From NCBI GenBank assembly GCA_040219575.1, contig JAVJSD010000014.1:66120-130119 (forward strand): a stretch of 64,000 nucleotides of DNA. The letters are read 5' to 3'. This document shows positions 36,554-44,534 of this stretch, piece by piece. Position numbers and translations under genes: made by a program. The notes beneath the pieces are model-generated. The model was not told where the DNA came from. It ran no database searches and saw nothing but the letters and a program-made list of their open reading frames with translations. Every line of letters starts with the position of its first letter. Within the stretch, counting starts at the first letter, position 1. Source of the stretch: JAVJSD01 sp040219575 (lineage in GTDB: Bacteria > Planctomycetota > Planctomycetia > Pirellulales > Pirellulaceae).

Positions 36554-37659
36554 TACTGTGGTCCCTCGGAACTCAGGTCATCCAAGCTTCCGAGGTCGAC
36601 GACAGAATCCGGGCGAACTGCATCACGCAGATATGGCGAATGGGTCGTGGCGATTATCTGATTGCCGTCACCCATTTGTGGAACAAGATGTAAGAGCTTT
36701 CGTTGCCATATGGGATGTTGATTGAGTTCTATTTCGTCGATCAGCACAATTGACTGGTGCATATGCTCAGCGACAAATCGAATCAGCAACAACAGCACCA
36801 TCTGTTCTCCGCTACTTAATCCGCTGTATGAGTATTCGTCACACCCATTACTAAAGAGGATGTCCAGCCCACCTCGATCGTCATCGCGGATTGGACCGAC
36901 GATTTCGTGCGGAGCGCAGACTCGTGAGTATCGTTGCTTGATTCGGTCAAAATCACTCACTTGCTGATCGCGATACGGCGGCACCAAAGATCGGACTGCC
37001 AGATCAAGGAGAATGGTTTTGGGATCACTCGTTCTTCGATCCTTCGTTCCCGTAGGCATCGTCCCGTGAATGATGTTCCAGACCCTTCGGGATACTGTCT
37101 TGGCGAATGCCGTACGCTGCTGATCGAAGGTGAAGACGCCTCCCACTTTCTCAAACCAATCCCAACCGACCCGTCGCGTCGAAAGCAAACGGGCGATCCG
37201 ATACCGCCCCTTTAGCAGGGTCCAGCCGAGGCCAGGTTCGCACGTGCTGTAGCCATGCTCCGAACGCCCCTCGGGATCCGGGTACTCCCAGGTCAGTGCA
37301 ACTTCCTGAGCGTTAGGCACTTCGTGCGGCAACTCGGCCAAATCAAATACGTGACGGACTGCTTCAATCTCGTCCGTCGTGAATCGAAGCCAACACGTAA
37401 CCTTGGCGTGCAAAGCCCCTCGACGCACCACTGCCCAAGGAGCCCGCACAAAGTGCCGTCGCAGCGTTGGCATTTGCAGGGTGGGGCCAATTGCGGCAGC
37501 AATTGCGTCGAGGATAGTCGTCTTCCCGCAGGTGTTGGGGCCGACCAAAAGAGAGAATTCGCGCACCCTACCCATGGCGTCGGTGAAATCCAACACGAGC
37601 GGTTGGCCCTCTCCTCCGAGATGACGAAAATTCTCAATTTGCACTCTTGCAAGCTTCAT
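36553..37659 (-). CDS. ABC/SMC-type ATPase, AriA-like (PARIS)
   Basis: A 368-residue AAA_15/AAA_21 ATPase. Walker A is GPNTCGKTT (residues 40-48), the ABC signature YSGLSSGEQM, Walker B SIVLIDEIEL and the switch His IIATTHSPYL. The start MKLARVQIENFRHL is the usual N terminus of this group. In PARIS the ATPase binds a viral anti-restriction protein and releases the DUF4435 nuclease. The coupled downstream gene here is such an effector, but truncated, so the pair is probably inactive. Base composition is lower in GC than the core. Confidence 0.75.
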   Translation of the reverse strand: MKLARVQIENFRHLGGEGQPLVLDFTDAMGRVREFSLLVGPNTCGKTTILDAIAAAIGPTLQMPTLRRHFVRAPWAVVRRGALHAKVTCWLRFTTDEIEAVRHVFDLAELPHEVPNAQEVALTWEYPDPEGRSEHGYSTCEPGLGWTLLKGRYRIARLLSTRRVGWDWFEKVGGVFTFDQQRTAFAKTVSRRVWNIIHGTMPTGTKDRRTSDPKTILLDLAVRSLVPPYRDQQVSDFDRIKQRYSRVCAPHEIVGPIRDDDRGGLDILFSNGCDEYSYSGLSSGEQMVLLLLIRFVAEHMHQSIVLIDEIELNQHPIWQRKLLHLVPQMGDGNQIIATTHSPYLRDAVRPDSVVDLGSLDDLSSEGPQ

Positions 37660-38060
37660 GTTCCGCTCTCGGTTCCATGAAAAACATTCCATCCGAACAG
37701 TGTTTCCGACCATTCAGATTATCGACGTGGTACACCGGCACTGCAAGTTCGGTTTTGGAATCGCCGGCACGCTCAGGGCACATAGGCACGGCTCGGAAAG
37801 TCAACCGAGCGCCGACGTTACGAGCCTGCTGCCAATTCGGAGCATTGCCTTTTTCGGCAGTCCGACTAGCTAGTTCCAGTCTTACTCAGACAGCCATGCC
37901 ACGGCCGACGTTCACTCGGCACGAATGCTTGTCGGTTTGGTTAGCTGTCGGATGGGCAAATCGGCGGGTGTGAACCAGCCGGTCGAAACTATGCCGACTT
38001 TGAGCGGCGAAGAACGCCGGATTACTTGCTTCTGGCCCCCAGGATGGGTAGATTCGGCGG
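37660..38060. other. Intergenic stretch upstream of the ATPase
   Basis: About 400 bp between divergent genes. Small open frames on both strands show no homology. It may contain remains of the 5' part of the serine hydrolase gene, but no signal peptide or early beta-lactamase motif is readable in any frame. Confidence 0.4.
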
Positions 38061-39011
38061 TTGCAGGACTCTCTACTTCGCGAACGCAGGGGTGCCTTCG
38101 GCGCAGCCAAGTCGGTTGACGACGTATTTCTGCTGGCCTCGATCTCCAAGCCAATCTTGGCGGCGGCCGTGATGAAGCTGTACGACGAGGGGAAGTTCGG
38201 CCTGGACGATCCAGTGCAGAAGTTTCTCCCGGACTTCGTCGGCGACGGCCGCGAGAAGATCACGATGCGGCAATTGCTGACGCACGTCTCGGGTCTGCCG
38301 GACCAGTTGCCCGAGAACTCCAAGCTCCGCGCGAGCCATGACCCGCTCTCGGAGTTCGTCGATGCGGCCATTCGCACGCCGCTGTTGTTCGAGCCGGGAA
38401 CTCGCTACAGCTACTCAAGCATGGCCATCCTGCTGGCGAGCGAGGTTGCGCAGCGGATCACCGGCGCCGACTTTCCGACGCTTGTCGACGAGGCCATCTA
38501 CAAACCTCTGGAGATGCGGCATTCAGCCATGGGCCTGGGGCGGCTGAAACTGGAAAACCTGATGCGCTGCCAGGTCGAACAGGCCGCGCCCGAGTCGGGT
38601 GCCGGCGACCCGGCGGCAAAGAAGTGGGACTGGAACAGCCCCTACTGGCGAAAGCTGGGCGCTCCATGGGGCGGCGCCCACGGTTCGGCCCAGGACGTTG
38701 CCCGCTTCCTGGCGGAGTTTCTCCATCCGAGCGGCAAGACGCTCAAGCCGGAGACGGCGCGGTTGATGATCACCAACCAAAACCGCCCGGGCATCCGCTC
38801 GCGCGGGCTGGGCTTCGACGTCGGCACGAATGCTGGGAGCCCCGGGTGCAGCGAAAAGACGTTCGGTCACGGCGGCTCGACCGGCACGCTTTGCTGGTCC
38901 GACCCGGCGACCGACACGATCTGCGTCGTACTCACCACCCTGCCAACGCGGGCGGCCAATCCGCACCCACGCAACGTGGTGTCGGATCGGGTTGCGGAAG
39001 CGGTTGGGTGA
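38061..39011 (+). CDS. Serine hydrolase of the beta-lactamase/PBP-like family, N-terminally short
   Basis: A 316-residue class C beta-lactamase-like (PF00144) protein. The catalytic S-x-x-K is S27-I-S-K30, the Y-x-x motif is RYSYSSMA and the third box FGHGGSTGTLCW. The active Ser usually lies at residue 60-90 after a signal peptide; here it is 27. An in-frame TAG stands 12 bp before the TTG at 38061. The 5' end has therefore probably been lost, and the gene may be a pseudogene or start internally. The likely reaction is ester or amide hydrolysis. Confidence 0.72.
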   Translation: MQDSLLRERRGAFGAAKSVDDVFLLASISKPILAAAVMKLYDEGKFGLDDPVQKFLPDFVGDGREKITMRQLLTHVSGLPDQLPENSKLRASHDPLSEFVDAAIRTPLLFEPGTRYSYSSMAILLASEVAQRITGADFPTLVDEAIYKPLEMRHSAMGLGRLKLENLMRCQVEQAAPESGAGDPAAKKWDWNSPYWRKLGAPWGGAHGSAQDVARFLAEFLHPSGKTLKPETARLMITNQNRPGIRSRGLGFDVGTNAGSPGCSEKTFGHGGSTGTLCWSDPATDTICVVLTTLPTRAANPHPRNVVSDRVAEAVG

Positions 39012-39268
39012 GCGGCTGGGTTCGGCGCCATCAACAGAACGCTCGCCCACCGGAAAGTCGGTTGCGACGTCGGTCTGGCGCGGACGTCAACCGTGAAGAG
39101 CGGCTTGGTGTATCCATTCGCCGTTTGACTACGTGCGAGTGCCGACTTTGGTCTGGCAAGACTTTCTGTCTCGATCTTCCACGTCCTCGCGGTCTACAGC
39201 CGCTCCTGAACGGATGTAGTCACGGTTGGCGATTTTATGCCAGATGTGTCTCTGAAAGGAGACATGGC

Positions 39269-39355
39269 ATGCAATCCTTGTCGATGGACTTGCGGGAGCG
39301 GGTAATTGCGGCGTACGACAGGGGCGATCGACGAAGACGAAGAACCGATCGCTGA
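39269..39355 (+). pseudogene. IS630-type transposase N-terminal scrap
   Basis: A 28-codon frame whose start MQSLSMDLRERVIAAYD is the N terminus of IS630-family transposases (helix-turn-helix part), behind an AAAGGAGA ribosome site. After 18 residues the family resemblance ends in Arg-rich sequence and a stop; the catalytic domain is absent. It is a remnant that marks past insertion and deletion here. Confidence 0.6.
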
Positions 39356-39390
39356 TGAACCTGCGGCGGTGACCGATTGTGCAGAGCAAG

Positions 39391-40755
39391 TCACAGATAG
39401 CGACCAGTCAAGTAGTCGATGTATGCCTCGTGTCCGTCACGATGCTTCGAGAAACATTCTATAACGTCCTGGAAGGTCAGTGCGCGAAACGCGAGTCCGT
39501 CCCGACTGACAATCTCGCGAAATCTGTCGACTTCTTCACCGTGTCGCTTTGCCGCCGCACTGCCTGGAACATCATACCAGAGGTAAACGAGGACAAATCT
39601 GCCCAGACTGTTTCGGTGTTTCAGTCCCAGTGTGTGCTTTAGTAGTTGGGCAGCATGCAGGTGGACGAATACGTCATCACGCGGGCAAATCCGTTGGCCT
39701 AGCTCACGACAATTCGGAAGCTCTATCCAGAGATGTTCTTCCCGGAGGTAAGCAGGAGCCAACCCTTTCTCGCTTGGCTCGCTGGTACGGTACACCTCCG
39801 TGAACTTACACTCGAATGCTAAATCGGGCAGTTCATTTGAATCGGCGAATGCGATCGTGACGTCCAAGTTCGGATCCCTGGGGAAATGCTCGCGGTTTGG
39901 AGAGTCCATGATCGGACGCTTTGCCTCAAACTCGATCGACTTGACTGAACCCTCCGACAAACCGAACGCCTGTAGAAGTGGATCGCAGTCCTCTTGGCCG
40001 CGCCAGTAGTCGAAGAGGTTGACGGTTAAGGCGGAAGACGAATGTACTGCTTGCATTTTTGCTGGTCCGTCTTCCGTCGTGAGTTCATCGCCATCACCCT
40101 CCTCGAACTCTTGCCGAGTTTCAAGTGACATTGGCTGGAACAGGTTATCCTCGATAGTAGGGGTGTATGCAGGATCGCCTCGGCCACCTTTGCTGCCGAT
40201 CAACTTTAGCCCATATTTCCCGGCCCATTTCTTTTGGCGTTCCTTGCAATTGTGGAAGGCTTGATCGCTTTCTGTGCGACGCGCAAAAGCTTCATCTAAG
40301 TTAGGAATATCATCATCACACACTCCTGCTGCCTTCCAAATGATGCCGAAGAATCCTTCAAAGCTTACAAACGTGGGGCGATTTTGCATAAACAGCGTTC
40401 CCGTCAATCCCTCATGTCGTCCGGCCGCCAGCTCCCTATTCATCCTGACCACACGTTGGGAGCATTCCGTAAATGACCGCTTGGCGACACCGTCGAGTTC
40501 CTCCAGCCAACGCGCCAACGGAACCTCTCCATCGAATAGCACAATCTGACGTACGTTTCTGTTCGTACGAATCAGGTCTCGTATAGGGTCGGTGATGTGA
40601 CGCATCACCTCCGTCTGTTCATCCAGTAGGAATTTCCGTTTCGCCTGCATCGAGCAATAACGAGAAACCGCTCGATTAAGGTCTGTTCCATACCGCTCCA
40701 CCTCGTAGACGCTGTCAGGCGCACAAATGTGATAATAGGCGCTGGAAAAAATCAT
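39391..40755 (-). CDS. PGN_0703-like PD-(D/E)XK nuclease
   Basis: A 454-residue protein, 'restriction endonuclease-like' by family. SSSALTVNLFDYWRG (about 240-252) and NLDVTIAF...LPDLAFECKFTEVY (about 297-322) match the PGN_0703 pattern; D298, E315 and K317 are the expected metal site. The N-terminal 200 residues are of unknown fold. The start at 40755 follows GAGGAAGG at six bases; the open frame upstream overlaps the HEPN gene and is not credible. It is 167 bp downstream of the HEPN gene on the same strand. GC is low relative to the core. Confidence 0.75.
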   Translation of the reverse strand: MIFSSAYYHICAPDSVYEVERYGTDLNRAVSRYCSMQAKRKFLLDEQTEVMRHITDPIRDLIRTNRNVRQIVLFDGEVPLARWLEELDGVAKRSFTECSQRVVRMNRELAAGRHEGLTGTLFMQNRPTFVSFEGFFGIIWKAAGVCDDDIPNLDEAFARRTESDQAFHNCKERQKKWAGKYGLKLIGSKGGRGDPAYTPTIEDNLFQPMSLETRQEFEEGDGDELTTEDGPAKMQAVHSSSALTVNLFDYWRGQEDCDPLLQAFGLSEGSVKSIEFEAKRPIMDSPNREHFPRDPNLDVTIAFADSNELPDLAFECKFTEVYRTSEPSEKGLAPAYLREEHLWIELPNCRELGQRICPRDDVFVHLHAAQLLKHTLGLKHRNSLGRFVLVYLWYDVPGSAAAKRHGEEVDRFREIVSRDGLAFRALTFQDVIECFSKHRDGHEAYIDYLTGRYL

Positions 40756-40922
40756 CGTCTGCCTTCCTCGTGCTTGAGTAAATGTTCGACGATCTTCGAC
40801 AATGAAAGTGGATAAGAATACCCGTCGAGCTGCGAGATATGGTAGTGCGGCGGTTGCACATGGCCCTGAATCGTAATTGTAGCCAGTCACCGAATGAATC
40901 GTGAACGACAGGAACATGCGGA

Positions 40923-41666
40923 TCACCGAGGCTTCTTCGACCGAAGACCTCCAGTCTCCGGTGATCCCGCTTTCGCCGGCGGCGGCGGGTAGCATATCGG
41001 CCCCCAATCTTCGTCTGAACCGTGGTCGATCCACACCAGCAGGAACGCCGGCAACAAACGCTGCATCATCGTCACGCAGCGCCGGAGCGAAGTACGGTTC
41101 AGCTTGCCGCCGTACGTCGCCGCCCCGTGAACGAGCTGGCAGCGCATTAGATAGATGCGGTCCAGCACGTGGTCCAGGATCATGGTCCAGCGATGTTCGG
41201 TGTACCAGTTGCCGGCTTTGTACTTGCTTCTCCGCGACTGGCCGGCCCACTCTGCCGACGGCTCCTGCCAGAAGAACTTGCTGAGGTGTTTGTCCTCCAG
41301 CAGCGTCATCACGAGCCGCTTGTGATCGGTGAGCGCCCCCGACACGTACTCCGACCGATCGAGTCGGAGGATCGCATCGACGAATGCCCGCCAGGTCTCT
41401 CGGTCCGGCTTCGGTTCCTGCCGCTGTTCATCCCATTGACCGTACAATGAATTGAACGCGATCCAGAGACTGATCAGGTCGAGGTCGAGGTCGTGGTCTT
41501 CGGCGCCGGCACCATCCTCGGTGCGGGCGAGCCAGCTGCATGCCCGATGAAAGCGGATACAAGTTGTCTGCTCGCCGCCTTTTGCCAGCAGACGCTCCTT
41601 GTGCGGCTTCCACCGGCGCCGGAGCAGGTGGACCGTCCATTCGCCCGTCGCAGAGGTCTCTTGCAT
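40923..41666 (-). CDS. HEPN-domain protein
   Basis: About 247 residues. Two helical blocks frame the HEPN fold: DLDLISLWIAFNSLYGQWD (about 60-79), then HVLDRIYLMRCQLVHGAATYGGKLNRTSLRRC. R175 and H180 in RCQLVH form the R-x4-H motif of HEPN ribonucleases. It lies upstream of the PD-(D/E)XK nuclease gene. HEPN proteins are frequent RNA-cutting effectors or toxins in defence loci. The partner and target are unknown. The start at 41666 (MQETSATGEW) was chosen because the 39 codons before it look random. Confidence 0.7.
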   Translation of the reverse strand: MQETSATGEWTVHLLRRRWKPHKERLLAKGGEQTTCIRFHRACSWLARTEDGAGAEDHDLDLDLISLWIAFNSLYGQWDEQRQEPKPDRETWRAFVDAILRLDRSEYVSGALTDHKRLVMTLLEDKHLSKFFWQEPSAEWAGQSRRSKYKAGNWYTEHRWTMILDHVLDRIYLMRCQLVHGAATYGGKLNRTSLRRCVTMMQRLLPAFLLVWIDHGSDEDWGPICYPPPPAKAGSPETGGLRSKKPR

Positions 41667-41896
41667 TACGTTTCCCCATTGTTGCGTCGGCCTCCATTTT
41701 GTCCGCGGATTGCGGGGAAAGCGAGGATTTTCTGCGGAGATGGTCGGACCACAACCGAAGGTCCGCGGATTGCCCTGGAGCAAAGACGCCAGCGAATGAT
41801 TGTAGGAATGTCCGGGCCAATGGACTGCGGAAACCGAGACAGTCGTCGAAATTGGCCCATGCGCTACAATCTCCTACACGAGACAGGAGAATGCGA

Positions 41897-42391
41897 ATGG
41901 CAATCAAACGAATCGAGCCAGGTCCTGGCCAGGAATCGGTCTGGGATTATCCCCGGCCACCGCGGCTAGAAGCCTGTTCTGAGCGCATCAAGGTCATTGT
42001 TGACGACGTGGTCGTTGCGGAGAGCGACCAGGCGAAACGCGTGTTGGAGACGAGCCACCCTCCGGTCTATTACCTCCCGCCGACTGACATCCGCATGGAT
42101 CTGCTGGAGTCGTCCGAAAGGCAATCCTGGTGCGAATGGAAGGGCAAGGCGCGCTACTTCGATGTCGTCGTTGGTGAGCGGAGGATTCCGAATGCGGCCT
42201 GGGCGTACCCGTCGCCAACGCGTGCGTTCGAGTCGATCCGCGATCATCTGGCCTTCTATCCACACCTGATGGATGCGTGCTTCGTCGGCGAAGAACGAGT
42301 GCTGGCTCAGGCCGGTGGATTCTACGGAGGCTGGATCACCAGCAATGTTGTCGGTCCCTTCAAAGGCGAGCCGGGCACGCGAGGATGGTAG
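41897..42391 (+). CDS. DUF427-domain protein
   Basis: A 164-residue DUF427 protein. The pattern ESVWDYPRPPRLE, RVLETSHPPVYYLPPTDIRMDLL, SWCEWKGKARYFDV and NAAWAYPSPTRAFESIRDHLAFYP is diagnostic. The ATG at 41897 has AGGAGA six bases upstream; a nearer ATG at 41891 would leave no room for the ribosome site. A beta-rich fold of unknown reaction, often next to oxidoreductase genes, as here. Confidence 0.9.
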   Translation: MAIKRIEPGPGQESVWDYPRPPRLEACSERIKVIVDDVVVAESDQAKRVLETSHPPVYYLPPTDIRMDLLESSERQSWCEWKGKARYFDVVVGERRIPNAAWAYPSPTRAFESIRDHLAFYPHLMDACFVGEERVLAQAGGFYGGWITSNVVGPFKGEPGTRGW

Positions 42392-42439
42392 GAAGCCGAA
42401 TGACCGTCGCTGAGTACTTCAAGGAGCATAGGATCGCCC

Positions 42440-43435
42440 ATGACAACTCGTGATCCGACCGTTGCCATCATCGGCGCAGGTATTGGCGGCCTCAGTTGCG
42501 CTCGGCAACTTCACGCCTCCGGCTTTCGCGTCCGCGTTTTCGACAAGGGACGTGGCGTTGGAGGGCGGGTTTCAGTCCGACGCTCTGAGCGGGGCGCCGT
42601 GTTCGATCACGGTGCGCAATACTTCACCGTCAAGGATGTGGCGATGGTCGAGCAGGTTGAGCACTGGAAGGCCGCCGGAGTCGTCGCTCCGTGGGAAGGT
42701 CGGATTGGCTCGCTTAGTGAACGCCAATGGACGCCGACAATCTCTGAGACCACACGCTACGTGGGTGTACCCGGCATGTCCGCGATCGCCAAGCATCTGG
42801 CCGCCGATCTGGATGTCGTCCTCCAATGTCTGGTGACGGACGTTGCCCGCGACGGCCAGGGTTGGCGACTCACCGGCGAGGATCAAAGAGACTTGGGGGC
42901 ATTTGGCATTCTGATTCTCAACGCCCCAGCTCCCCAGTCGGCGACGCTTGTCCCGGAGTTTACGGGGTTTACAGACAGGATTCGCTCCGCCGAGATCGCA
43001 CCCTGCTGGGCCGTCATGTTGGCTTTCAATGAACGGTTGGACGTGCCGTGGGACGCCGCGTTCGTTGACGATTCGCCGCTCTCCTGGATTGCTCGCAACA
43101 GCAGCAAGCCTGGGCGGGCGACTGAGCCGGACTGCTGGGTGCTGCACGCCAGTCCCGAATGGTCGGCGCAGCATCTAGAGGATTCGCACGAATCGGTGAC
43201 GGCGAAATTACTCGCCAGTTTCTGGGATGCCCTCGGCGCGTCACCCCAGCCGCATGCACTTACGGCAGCGCACCGCTGGCGGTTCGCCCTACCCACCGAC
43301 CCCTTGGAACAACGCTGCCTGTTCGACTCAGAATTACGGTTGGGCACATGCGGTGATTGATGCGGCGGCCCGCGCGTCGAGGGTGCCTATCTCAGTGGGC
43401 GCGCGTTGGCCGAAGCGGTCTGTAATTTGGCCTGA
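42440..43435 (+). pseudogene. Renalase-like FAD/NAD(P)-dependent oxidoreductase with in-frame TGA
   Basis: The Rossmann FAD motif GAGIGGLSCARQL (residues 12-24) and the renalase-like body (FDHGAQYFTVKD, HRWRFALPTDPLEQRCLFDSELRLGTCGD) are clear. The frame stops at TGA 43358-43360 after GD. Reading on in the same frame gives CGGPRVEGAYLSGRALAEAV and a stop at 43433-43435, the usual C terminus with the TGA standing exactly where TGG (Trp) is expected. So the coding region is whole apart from one nonsense codon. It is a nonsense mutation, a sequencing error or readthrough. Confidence 0.82.
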
Positions 43436-43511
43436 TTTACAGAATGAGACGCAAAAACTGGCCCGATCCGGCGACTTCGCTCGCCCGACATCTGGCCTAC
43501 AAAAAAGTGCC

Positions 43512-43943
43512 GTGAATCGCATCCTGATCGACACAAACGCATTTGTCGCCGCGGCTTACAACCCTGAGTCGGCAAGCCGGAAGATCGTGCGGGCTGTAGA
43601 GCGCGGCGAACTCAAGTTGATCGTCAGCCCGGAAATCGTCCGGGAGTACAAGGCGATCCTGCCCAAGGCCGTTCGTTCCGGCGAAGCGCGGGACTGGCTT
43701 TGGCAGGTCATCGAGATGGCGGAGCGTGTCACGCTGGCGGAGAATCCGCCCGTGACCGAGGATCGCGCCGACGACAAGTTCCTGGCTGCGGCGGTGGCCG
43801 GCGTAGCCGATGCAATTGTCAGCAGCGACCAGCACCTGCTGGACGTTCATCCCTACGCGGGAATTGACATCCTGCGCCCGACGGAGTTCTGGGACCGGTT
43901 CTCCACCGACAGTGATGAATCAGGACCGTCCGGCCCGGTGTGA
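43512..43943 (+). CDS. PIN-domain ribonuclease
   Basis: A 143-residue PIN protein. ILIDTNAFVAAAYNPESASRK starts it with the first acidic residue, VSPEIVREYKAIL gives the second, and EDRADDKFLAAAVAGVADAIVSSDQHLL the last Asp pair. It belongs to the group often called 'putative toxin, PIN family'. Its GTG start overlaps the stop of a 23-codon frame at 43444 that could be an antitoxin remnant, but that frame has no recognisable domain. Without a partner the toxin role is unproven. Confidence 0.85.
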   Translation: MNRILIDTNAFVAAAYNPESASRKIVRAVERGELKLIVSPEIVREYKAILPKAVRSGEARDWLWQVIEMAERVTLAENPPVTEDRADDKFLAAAVAGVADAIVSSDQHLLDVHPYAGIDILRPTEFWDRFSTDSDESGPSGPV

Positions 43944-43963
43944 CGCCGGCCAGGCGACTTTGC

Positions 43964-44458
43964 TCAGTCTCGCGCCCAATGCTCACACAGAGGGCCGTCC
44001 GTCCCGTACACGGGATCGGCCTCGGGCAGCGGCGTGGCTGCGATCCGCTGCTCCGCCGCTTGTCGCTCCTCCGTCTCGCCGCGCATCAGGTCGTAGTTCT
44101 CCTGGCCGGCGGGGTACGCTCCCACGACCAGAAAGTCGCTGGACGCGTTGATCCGCTTGTGGCCGCTGCCGGTGGGCAGAATCGCCACGTCGCCGGCCTT
44201 CACGGAATGCACCGGTCCCTGCGGCCCGCCGAACTGAACCTCGGCGCTGCCGGCGCAGACACCCAGCACTTCATGGGCGTTGCTGTGGAAATGGTGGTAC
44301 GAGAAGACTCCGTTGCGCCACGAGCCACGCCAACCGTTCTCCGCGAATAGCCGCTCGAACTCTCCCGCCGCCTCCGTGCCTCGACTGCCGAGGGCCTCCT
44401 TGTAGATCAGCAACGGCAGATTCGGATTGTTGGGGGGAATCGAGCATGTGTGAAGCAA
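43964..44458 (-). CDS. Cupin-domain protein (YjlB-like)
   Basis: A 164-residue cupin. IPPNNPNLPLLIYKEAL is the start seen in YjlB-type proteins. The two cupin boxes are YHHFHSNAHEVLGVCAGSAEVQFGG (His and Glu metal ligands) and DVAILPTGSGHKRI. The C-terminal part (DFLVVGAYPAGQENYDLMRG) is also typical. The start is a TTG. Likely a metal-binding small enzyme or sensor; the substrate is unknown. Confidence 0.85.
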   Translation of the reverse strand: MLHTCSIPPNNPNLPLLIYKEALGSRGTEAAGEFERLFAENGWRGSWRNGVFSYHHFHSNAHEVLGVCAGSAEVQFGGPQGPVHSVKAGDVAILPTGSGHKRINASSDFLVVGAYPAGQENYDLMRGETEERQAAEQRIAATPLPEADPVYGTDGPLCEHWARD

Positions 44459-44534
44459 CCTGGACCTGCTCAGCGGGCTTCCTGGTCATGTTGGGACTCG
44501 CAGGACAACGCGCAAAACGAGTTAAGACACCAAC

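Noticed and set aside
40756..41250. N-terminal extension of the PGN_0703-like nuclease
   Set aside because: Most of it overlaps the HEPN gene in another frame and lacks homology; a strong GAGGAAGG site marks the start at 40755.
43444..43514. 23-codon frame before the PIN gene as antitoxin
   Set aside because: Too short, no DNA-binding or acidic pattern. Mentioned only under the PIN gene.
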